Below are positions 57,738-64,000 of a DNA stretch of 64,000 nucleotides, one piece after another. The position numbers were made by a program, and so were the translations under genes. How positions within the stretch are numbered: the stretch's first letter is position 1; every line of letters starts with the position of its first letter. The stretch comes from Mycolicibacterium poriferae (GTDB taxonomy: Bacteria > Actinomycetota > Actinomycetes > Mycobacteriales > Mycobacteriaceae), in contig NZ_AP022570.1 of NCBI RefSeq assembly GCF_010728325.1, forward strand, positions 1,798,001 through 1,862,000, given 5' to 3'. Under the pieces are notes generated by a model that was given only the letters and a program-made list of their open reading frames with translations, did not search any database and was not told the origin of the DNA.

Positions 57738-60397
57738 GCTGGTTTGAGCCTGATCCGCCACCGCACGAACCCCAGATAGAAGACGCTGATCGCGGCCAGC
57801 ATCGCCATGTCGAACAGCCAGGCCCCCGAGGTGTGCTCCCAGTGCCGGTCCTGCGGGGTCAACGGGCCCGGCACCAGCCGGATCAGGTCGATGGTCGAGG
57901 CCGATGCCGCGAAACCCCAGCGCGCCGGCGTCGCCCAGGAGAGCTGATCCAACACGATGCGGTCGGTCACCGGAATCATGCCGCCGGAGAACACCAGCTG
58001 GCTCATGACCGCCACCACCAGCAGCGGCATGATCTGTTCGGCGGATTTGGCCAGCGCCGACAGCGCCAGACCGACCATCGCGGAGGCCACCGTGGTGGAC
58101 GCGATGTCGACGAACAACTCGAGGCTGCGGTTGCCGATCACCGCGCCGCTGTCCACCGCGCCGGGACCCCACCCCTTGCCCAGGATCGCGATCGAGGTGA
58201 CGATCGCCGACTGGACGACCGCGAACACGGTGAACACGAATACCTTGGCCAGCAGGTAGGCAGTGGTGGACAGTCCGACGGCCTGTTCCCGGCGGAAGAT
58301 CGCGCGTTCACCGATCAGCGCGCGGATCGTCAGCGCGGTGCCCATGAAGATGGCGCCGACGTTGAGCATCACCAGGATCTGTCCTGGTTCGTTGGGTGCC
58401 GGGCCGCCTTCGATGGCGGTCACCGGGACGCCGAAGCCGACGTCGCCGGGCACCGACAGCGACAGCACGCCCATGATGAACGGAAGCATCATCAGGAACG
58501 CGAAGTAGCCGCGGTCCGACACCACCAGGCGCACCTGCCGTCGCGCGACGGTCGACAGCTGCCGGCGCACGCTGGTGCGGGTCGGGTTGCCCAGCTCCGA
58601 CGGCGCGAGGGTGGGTGGCTGCGGTGGGGGTGGCCCGTGTTGGGCCAGGTAGCGCTCGTGCGCGCCGGTCGGGTCGCCGGCGACGCTGGAGAAGATGTCC
58701 GCCCAGTTGGTGGTACCCATCGACGGGCCGATCTGGCTGGGCGGACCGTAGAACGCGGTCATGCCGCCCGGGGCCAGCAGCAGCACCTGGTCGCAGACGT
58801 CGAGGTAGGTCAGCGAGTGGGTGACGACGAGCACGACGCGGCCGGCGTCGGCGAGCTGGCGCAGCATCGTCATCACCTGGCGGTCCAGCGCGGGGTCCAG
58901 ACCGGAGGTCGGTTCGTCGAGGATCAGCAGCGACGGACCGGTCAGGAGTTCGAGTGCGACCGAGGCGCGTTTGCGTTGCCCGCCGGACAGCTTGTCGACG
59001 CGGGTGTCGGCATGCTTGGTCATCTCGAGCTCTTCGAGGACCTGCGCGACCACCTGGGCGCGGTCCTCTTTGGTGGTGTCCGGCGGGAGGCGCAACTCGG
59101 CGGCATACATGAGCGCCTGGTTGACGGTCAGTTCGCCGTGTACCACGTCGTCCTGGGGAACCATGCCGATCCGGGAGCGCAGCGACGCGTACTCGGCATG
59201 GATGTCGTGGCCTTCGAACGTGACGGTGCCGGAGGTCGGATGGGTGTAGCCGGCGACCTGCCGCGCGAACGTGGACTTGCCCGCGCCGGAGGGGCCGATC
59301 ACCGCGGTCAGCGTGCCGGGGCGAGCGGTGATGGAGATGTTGTCGAGCAGCGTCTTGTCGCCCTCGATGGTCCACGTCAGCCCGCGTACGTCCAGACCGC
59401 CGGTGGCGGTGTCGGCGGCGGTCTCGGTGCGGCGGGCCAGCGTGCCGCCGTGGAACACCAGGTCGACGTTGCCGATCGTGACGGTGTCGCCATCGCTGAG
59501 CAGCGCGGTGTCGACACGGGCGCCGTTGACGAATGTGCCGTTGATGCTGCGGTTGTCGCGGATCTCGGTCCCGGCCGCGGTGGGCACCAGCGTGGCGTGG
59601 TGTCGCGAGGCCAGCACATCGGGGATGACGATGTCGTTGTCGCCCGCTCGACCGATCTTCGTCGACCCGGGGGGTGTCTCTGCGGGCCGGCCCGGCCGCA
59701 GGATCCGCAGCATGCTGGTCGCGATGTTGCCGTCCGCGGACCGGGGTGCGGCGGCGGGGCCCATCATCGTGGCCGACTCCATCTCCGAGGACGAGATGGG
59801 CTGTGGCGGAGCCGTTGAATATGACCCCGACGGAGGAGCCGGTGTGTAGGGGCCCGACGGCGGCGCCGGTGTGTAGGGGCCTGACGGCGGTGCCGGTGAA
59901 TAGGAGCCCGAGGGCGGAGCTTGGGGGGCGGGCCGCGGGGGCGGCGCGCTCGGCGGGTAGGTGCCCGGTGCGCTCTGGTACGGCCGGGCACCGCTGGGAT
60001 AGCCCGTCTGCGGCGGGCCAGGCGGAGCGCTCGGACGGCCCGCCACCCGGATCGATGTCGTGGAGGGCGGTCGGCCTGCCGATCCCTGATGGCGGCCGAC
60101 GTCGAGGGTCAGCAGCGGACCGTCGGGATTGCCGAGGTGGATCTGCTGACCGTCGACGATGTCGACGGTCGGCACCCGTCGTCCGTTGACGTAGATGCCG
60201 TTCAGCGAACCGTTGTCGACGGCGAGCCATCGGCCCTGCTCGAATCGCAGCACCACATGGGCGCGCGAGATCAACGGGTGGGCGATGCGGACATCGGCGC
60301 GCAGGTCCCGGCCGACGACGACGTCGTTGCCGGCCGCAAAGGTGCGCGTGGAACCGTCGTATCGCACGGTCAGCGTAGGGGATGCTGGTCGGCTCAC
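57734..60397 (-). CDS. FHA-domain ABC exporter (Rv1747-like)
   Basis: An 887-residue fusion: FHA1 (residues ~25-95), a Pro/Ser-rich linker of four 9-residue repeats (PPSGPYTPA type), FHA2 (~245-320, SRHHA and NGTFVNG), an ABC ATPase with Walker A GPSGAGKST (~370), signature LSGGQRKRAS (~469) and Walker B LLILDEPTSGLD (~490), and about six membrane helices. In M. tuberculosis Rv1747 is phosphorylated by the PknF kinase through FHA recognition and affects growth in the host. Start GTG 60397. Confidence 0.93.
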   Translation of the reverse strand: MSRPASPTLTVRYDGSTRTFAAGNDVVVGRDLRADVRIAHPLISRAHVVLRFEQGRWLAVDNGSLNGIYVNGRRVPTVDIVDGQQIHLGNPDGPLLTLDVGRHQGSAGRPPSTTSIRVAGRPSAPPGPPQTGYPSGARPYQSAPGTYPPSAPPPRPAPQAPPSGSYSPAPPSGPYTPAPPSGPYTPAPPSGSYSTAPPQPISSSEMESATMMGPAAAPRSADGNIATSMLRILRPGRPAETPPGSTKIGRAGDNDIVIPDVLASRHHATLVPTAAGTEIRDNRSINGTFVNGARVDTALLSDGDTVTIGNVDLVFHGGTLARRTETAADTATGGLDVRGLTWTIEGDKTLLDNISITARPGTLTAVIGPSGAGKSTFARQVAGYTHPTSGTVTFEGHDIHAEYASLRSRIGMVPQDDVVHGELTVNQALMYAAELRLPPDTTKEDRAQVVAQVLEELEMTKHADTRVDKLSGGQRKRASVALELLTGPSLLILDEPTSGLDPALDRQVMTMLRQLADAGRVVLVVTHSLTYLDVCDQVLLLAPGGMTAFYGPPSQIGPSMGTTNWADIFSSVAGDPTGAHERYLAQHGPPPPQPPTLAPSELGNPTRTSVRRQLSTVARRQVRLVVSDRGYFAFLMMLPFIMGVLSLSVPGDVGFGVPVTAIEGGPAPNEPGQILVMLNVGAIFMGTALTIRALIGERAIFRREQAVGLSTTAYLLAKVFVFTVFAVVQSAIVTSIAILGKGWGPGAVDSGAVIGNRSLELFVDIASTTVASAMVGLALSALAKSAEQIMPLLVVAVMSQLVFSGGMIPVTDRIVLDQLSWATPARWGFAASASTIDLIRLVPGPLTPQDRHWEHTSGAWLFDMAMLAAISVFYLGFVRWRIRLKPA
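59813..59920. repeat. Four 27-bp tandem repeats in the ABC gene
   Basis: Units at 59813, 59840, 59867 and 59894 encode four PPSG-x-Y-x-x-A repeats in the linker between the FHA domains. Length variation here would change only the linker length. Confidence 0.85.
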
Positions 60398-60449
60398 GGA
60401 GCCGCTCCGGCGGCGACATTGGACATCGCGACAACTCTAACCGGCGCTC

Positions 60450-60845
60450 TCAGGCGGGGATGCTCCACCTGACGGTGTCTGTGATCTGTTGCAGCGCCGT
60501 TATCCGGCCGTTTCGTACGGCGATGACGTGTGCGAACGCCGCGTCGACGCGTGTGGTGCCGTCGCGCGCGGTCCCCCGGTACGTCCCCAGGACGACGACT
60601 TTGTTGCCGCCGCCGATCTCGAGGAACTCGCTCGGCACCACGGCGAGGTCGTAGATGGCATCGATGCGCCCCCAGACCCCCGCGATCATCGCGACACGCC
60701 CGTGGTGCTCGCCGCCGACGTCGTGTGGCATCCCCGCGCTCACCGTGGCGTGGAAATCTGCTGACAGCGCGGCGGATAACGCGTCGGCATCGCCGTCGGA
60801 CAGGGCGCGATAGAGCTGCTCGGCGACGGCCGTGGCGGTGTTCAT
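60450..60845 (-). CDS. SnoaL-like NTF2-fold protein
   Basis: A 131-residue protein with the SnoaL/NTF2 pattern: N-terminal helix TAVAEQLYRALSDGDADALSAALSADF and C-terminal strands VDAAFAHVIAVRNGRITALQQITDTVRW. Divergent from the TetR gene at 60895 across a palindrome, so probably its target; the TetR regulator may sense the compound this protein binds or converts. Confidence 0.85.
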   Translation of the reverse strand: MNTATAVAEQLYRALSDGDADALSAALSADFHATVSAGMPHDVGGEHHGRVAMIAGVWGRIDAIYDLAVVPSEFLEIGGGNKVVVLGTYRGTARDGTTRVDAAFAHVIAVRNGRITALQQITDTVRWSIPA

Positions 60846-60863
60846 GGGCGGCTCCCTTTTTAT

Positions 60864-60879
60864 TAGAGACTAATCTCTA
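60864..60879. promoter_or_regulatory. TetR operator between the divergent SnoaL and TetR genes
   Basis: TAGAGACTAATCTCTA has perfect 6-bp arms TAGAGA/TCTCTA around CTAA and lies in the 49-base divergent interval, 15 bases before the TetR ATG. It should be the TetR protein's own operator. Confidence 0.75.
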
Positions 60880-60894
60880 CTTTAGGGTGGTGCA

Positions 60895-61461
60895 ATGCCG
60901 CGGCCCGCCCGATACTCCGTAGACACACTCCTCGATGTTGCGGCGGAGCTGCTGGCCGCCGAAGGGCCTTCGGCCGTCACGATGTCCGCGGTCGCCCGCG
61001 CCGCGGGAGCGCCGAGCGGCTCGGTGTACCACCGCTTTCCCACTCGGGCCGCACTGTGTGGCGAGCTGTGGGTGCGCACCGAGGAGAGGTTCCAGGAGGC
61101 GCTGATCGACGCCCTGTCGGAGGACCGGGACGACGCGCAGCAGCGCTGCGTCGCCGGGGCGTTGCGGATCGTGCAATGGTGCCGCGAGAACTCGACCGAA
61201 GCGCAGGTACTACTGGCCGGTCCGCACGAACTCGGTCTGGGTGACTGGCCCGACCCGATAGCCGGCCGGCGGAAGCGCTTGCAGCGCAAGCTCCGTAAGG
61301 CGATGGCCGGCCTGCCCGACGAGGAGGGGCGGGTCAGCGCCGCCGTGATCGACGTGCCCGGCGCCATCGTGCGCCGTCATCTACGGGCCCGTCAGAGCAT
61401 TCCGGCCAGCGCCGAGACCATCGTCGCGGACTGTGCGCGGGCGCTCATACCCCCGGGGTGA
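60895..61461 (+). CDS. TetR-family regulator
   Basis: A 188-residue TetR protein with [30 protein letters not shown] as the helix-turn-helix and a C-terminal helical domain ending [11 protein letters not shown]. Divergent from the SnoaL-like gene with a palindrome between, and its 3' end overlaps the OYE gene by 17 bases on the other strand. It probably represses the SnoaL gene and itself. Confidence 0.9.
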   Translation: MPRPARYSVDTLLDVAAELLAAEGPSAVTMSAVARAAGAPSGSVYHRFPTRAALCGELWVRTEERFQEALIDALSEDRDDAQQRCVAGALRIVQWCRENSTEAQVLLAGPHELGLGDWPDPIAGRRKRLQRKLRKAMAGLPDEEGRVSAAVIDVPGAIVRRHLRARQSIPASAETIVADCARALIPPG

Positions 61462-62653
61462 CGGTGTCCGGGGCGCCGGTCACCACACAGTGCGTGTGGC
61501 TGTAGATCGTCGCCATGCACTGATTGCAGTGCGTACACACCGATTTCACCGCGTCACCGTCGGCTTGTATCCGATTGAGCAGATCCGGTTCGGCGAGCAG
61601 CGCGCGGCCCATCGCGACGAAGTCGAACCCCTCGGCCATGGCCAGGTCCATCGTCTGCCGGTTGGTGATGCCGCCCAGCAGGATCAGCGGCATCGACAGC
61701 TCGGCGCGGAACAGCTTGGCATCGCGCAGCAGGTAGGCCTCGCGGTAGGGGTACTCCCGCAGGAACTTGGTGCCGGTCATCCGGATACCCCAGCGCAGCG
61801 GCGGCTTGAAGGAGCCGGCGAACTCCTTGATCGGCACGTCGCCGCGGAACAGGTACATCGGGTTGACCAGAGAGCTGCCGGCCGTCAACTCGATCGCGTC
61901 CAGGCCACCGTCCTCTTCGAGCCACTTGGCGGTCTGCAACGCCTCCTCGGTGGAGATGCCGCCGCGCACCCCGTCGGCCATGTTCAGCTTCGCCGTCACC
62001 GCGATCGGTGTGCCGGCCTTCTCCACCGCCCGGCGCACCGCAAGCACGGTTCCGCGTGCGACCTTGGCGCGGTTGGCCAACGAGCCGCCGAACTCGTCGG
62101 TGCGCCGGTTGATCAGCGGCGACAGGAACGAGCTCGCGAAGTAGTTGTGCCCGAGATGGACCTCGACGGCGTCGAAGCCGGCGTCGATCGCATAGCGGGC
62201 CGCCGCGGCATGGGCCGCCATGACGTCGTCGATGTCGTCTCGGGTGGCGTGGCGGGCGAACCGCATCGAGAGCGGATTGAAGAACCGCACCGGCGCCAGC
62301 GCGGTGGCCTTGTTCGACCGCGCGTTGGCCACCGGACCGGCATGACCGATCTGGGCGCTGATCGCAGCACCTTCGGTGTGGATGGACGCGGTGAGGCGAC
62401 GCAGCCCGGGGATCGCCTCCGGACGCCAGTAGATCTGGTTGCCCTCGGTCCGGCCACCGGGGGAGACCGCCAGGTATGCCACGGTCGTCATGCCGACCCC
62501 GCCGGCGGCGGGCAGCCGGTGGTAGGTGATCAGATCATCGGTGACCAGTGCGTTCGGGGTCGACGCCTCGAAGGTCGCCGCTTTGATGACACGGTTGCGC
62601 AGGGTGATCGGGCCCAGCTTGGCAGCGGTGAACACATCGTTGGGGGCTGTCAT
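61445..62653 (-). CDS. Old-yellow-enzyme-type reductase (Rv3359-like)
   Basis: A 402-residue FMN-dependent OYE/2,4-dienoyl-CoA-reductase family protein. The barrel includes [30 protein letters not shown] and the C-terminal [17 protein letters not shown]. Cysteines CTHCNQC near residue 370 plus a fourth Cys form the pattern of the [4Fe-4S] linker of dienoyl-CoA reductases. It corresponds to Rv3359. ATG 62653; it is divergent from folD. Confidence 0.9.
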   Translation of the reverse strand: MTAPNDVFTAAKLGPITLRNRVIKAATFEASTPNALVTDDLITYHRLPAAGGVGMTTVAYLAVSPGGRTEGNQIYWRPEAIPGLRRLTASIHTEGAAISAQIGHAGPVANARSNKATALAPVRFFNPLSMRFARHATRDDIDDVMAAHAAAARYAIDAGFDAVEVHLGHNYFASSFLSPLINRRTDEFGGSLANRAKVARGTVLAVRRAVEKAGTPIAVTAKLNMADGVRGGISTEEALQTAKWLEEDGGLDAIELTAGSSLVNPMYLFRGDVPIKEFAGSFKPPLRWGIRMTGTKFLREYPYREAYLLRDAKLFRAELSMPLILLGGITNRQTMDLAMAEGFDFVAMGRALLAEPDLLNRIQADGDAVKSVCTHCNQCMATIYSHTHCVVTGAPDTVTPGV

Positions 62654-62692
62654 GTCGCAGAGCCTGCCACGGCTGCTGTCAGAATGGCAGCC

Positions 62693-63550
62693 GTGGGTGC
62701 AATCACTTTGGACGGCAAGGCCACGCGCGACGAGATCTTCGTCGATCTCACCGAGCGGGTGAAGAAGCTCACCGACTCCGGTCGCACGCCTGGGCTGGGC
62801 ACGGTGCTGGTCGGTGACGACCCCGGTTCGCAGGCCTACGTGCGGGGCAAGCACTCCGACTGCGCCAAGGTGGGCATCAACTCGATCCGTCGTGACCTGC
62901 CCGCCGACATCAGCCAGTCGGCGCTCGAGGAGGTCCTCGACGAGCTCAACGACAACCCGGACTGCACCGGTTACATCGTGCAGCTGCCGTTGCCCAAGCA
63001 TCTGAACGAGAACGCTGCCCTCGAGCGGGTCGACCCCGGCAAGGACGCCGACGGCCTGCACCCGATGAACCTGGGCCGGCTCGTGCTCAACGAACCGGCG
63101 CCGTTGCCCTGCACGCCGCGCGGCATCGTGCATCTGCTGCGCCGCTACCAGGTCGAGATCGCCGGCGCGCACGTCGTGGTCATCGGGCGCGGTGTCACGG
63201 TGGGCCGTCCGCTGGGGCTGCTGTTGACCAGGCGCTCGGAGAACGCGACCGTGACGCTGTGCCACACCGCCACCCGGCATCTGCCTCAGATCACCCGGGA
63301 GGCCGACATCATCGTCGCAGCGGCCGGGGTGCCGCACATGGTGACCGCGGAGATGGTGCGCCCGGGCGCGGCCGTCATCGATGTCGGGGTCAGTCGCGAC
63401 GACGCCGGCAAGCTCGTCGGCGACGTGCAGCCCGGGGTCTGGGACATCGCCGGGCACGTCTCCCCGAACCCCGGCGGGGTCGGTCCGCTGACCCGGGCGT
63501 TCCTGCTGACCAACGTCGTCGAGCGCGCCGAGGCCGCCGCAGCCTCGTGA
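62693..63550 (+). CDS. folD: Bifunctional methylene-THF dehydrogenase/cyclohydrolase
   Basis: A 285-residue FolD catalysing two one-carbon steps of folate metabolism. Key segments: [28 protein letters not shown] and the C-terminal [18 protein letters not shown]. Corresponds to Rv3356c. I use GTG 62693 ([16 protein letters not shown]); ATG 62684 would add MAA. The next gene overlaps by four bases. Confidence 0.96.
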   Translation: MGAITLDGKATRDEIFVDLTERVKKLTDSGRTPGLGTVLVGDDPGSQAYVRGKHSDCAKVGINSIRRDLPADISQSALEEVLDELNDNPDCTGYIVQLPLPKHLNENAALERVDPGKDADGLHPMNLGRLVLNEPAPLPCTPRGIVHLLRRYQVEIAGAHVVVIGRGVTVGRPLGLLLTRRSENATVTLCHTATRHLPQITREADIIVAAAGVPHMVTAEMVRPGAAVIDVGVSRDDAGKLVGDVQPGVWDIAGHVSPNPGGVGPLTRAFLLTNVVERAEAAAAS

Positions 63551-63840
63551 CGCTGAAGGATGTCGCCCGCAAGGTGTTCGCCGGGCAGTGGCCGATCTTG
63601 GTGGTCGGCATGTTCCTGGTGGCTGCGTTCGGGTTGGTCGCCTTCGGTTACTGGCGCCGCGGTGCCGCGGTGATGGCGGTCGGTGTCGGCGTGGCCGCCG
63701 GCTTGCGGCTGATGCTGTCCGAGGATCGTGTGGGGTTGCTCGCGGTGCGCAGCCGCACGGTCGACGTGGTGACCACCGCGTCGGTCAGCGCGGCGATGCT
63801 GTACATCGCCTGGACCATCGATCCGCTCGGGACCAGCTGA
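63547..63840 (+). CDS. DUF3017 membrane protein (Rv3355c-like)
   Basis: A 97-residue protein with two to three membrane helices ([53 protein letters not shown]) and a conserved mid segment [17 protein letters not shown]. Function unknown but it is regularly paired with folD in mycobacteria. GTG 63547 overlaps the folD stop (GTGA). Confidence 0.9.
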   Translation: MTLKDVARKVFAGQWPILVVGMFLVAAFGLVAFGYWRRGAAVMAVGVGVAAGLRLMLSEDRVGLLAVRSRTVDVVTTASVSAAMLYIAWTIDPLGTS

Positions 63841-63875
63841 GGCGGAGTGCACGCCGGTCGCGGGTGGGCCGGCTC

Positions 63876-64000
63876 TCAGGCACGGTGTACCCGGTTGCCC
63901 CCGTTGCGCTTTGCGACGTACATCGCCGAGTCCGCGTTTTCGATGAGCTGGTCGATCTGCGGCGAGCCGTCGTCACCTGGCAGCTGTGCGAGCGCGGCGG
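63876..64000 (-). CDS. GGDEF-domain protein, C-terminal end
   Basis: The window ends inside this gene. The visible C-terminus, IENADSAMYVAKRNGGNRV, is the terminal helix and strand of diguanylate-cyclase GGDEF domains (ADxAMYxAKxxGxNRV). The catalytic motif is beyond the window, so whether it is active cannot be judged. It converges on the DUF3017 gene with 35 bases between. Confidence 0.8.
   Translation of the reverse strand, partial: AALAQLPGDDGSPQIDQLIENADSAMYVAKRNGGNRVHRA

Overview
The window is high-GC actinobacterial DNA and almost certainly comes from a Mycobacterium, probably a fast-growing Mycolicibacterium. The evidence is the mycobacterium-specific gene set: WhiB3, SigD with its anti-sigma factor RsdA, the ImuA'/ImuB/DnaE2 mutasome, the pentapeptide protein MfpA with its GTPase operon, GroEL1 with a histidine-rich tail, and GuaB2/GuaB3/ChoD. 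From recalled gene order (not a database search), the backbone follows M. tuberculosis from about Rv3433c to Rv3355c, with several accessory insertions.

Layout. 1-8307: a partial STAS protein, a SnoaL-like protein, then a co-directional block for NAD(P)HX repair (nnr), glutamate decarboxylase (gadB), alanine racemase (alr), an alpha/beta hydrolase, and the tsaE-tsaB-rimI-tsaD set for tRNA t6A synthesis. 8318-11000: a DUF222/HNH protein of the REP13E12 type, 34-bp repeats, a small secreted protein, a 26-bp hairpin array and a terminator, ending at the CIRCE-controlled groES-groEL1 pair (11109-13129). 13192-15719: a MarR regulator and quinone-type oxidoreductase separated by three matching 18-bp palindromes, plus two small proteins. 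15785-19610: whiB3, a helical-repeat protein, sigD-rsdA and a DUF5319 protein. 19776-29110: guaB2-guaB3-choD, a two-component system with an unusual duplicated kinase, and guaA.

29114-34276 is a tight five-gene operon: esterase, short-chain dehydrogenase, ferritin-like di-iron protein, Baeyer-Villiger monooxygenase and MerR regulator. It looks like a complete module for cleaving a hydroxylated or ketone substrate. 34454-45387 is the SOS mutagenesis region: imuA'-imuB and dnaE2 each lie behind a LexA box, separated by iunH, acrA1, htdY and a degenerate GGDEF membrane protein. dnaE2 appears to be leaderless, with the LexA box directly against its -10 element.

45475-55191: a PNPOx-like protein, a nitroreductase, TrmL, a methyltransferase, an unannotated 50-residue ORF with a perfect Shine-Dalgarno, a GntR gene whose start is in doubt, an NCS1 transporter, and the five-gene mfp operon preceded by a 19-codon upstream ORF overlapping its first start codon. 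55287-64000: an nsrR-hmp nitric-oxide detoxification operon, a TetR regulator, an FHA-ABC exporter (Rv1747 type), a divergent SnoaL/TetR pair around a palindrome, an old-yellow-enzyme reductase, folD, a DUF3017 protein and the end of a GGDEF protein. I found no tRNA, rRNA, CRISPR array, insertion sequence or prophage.
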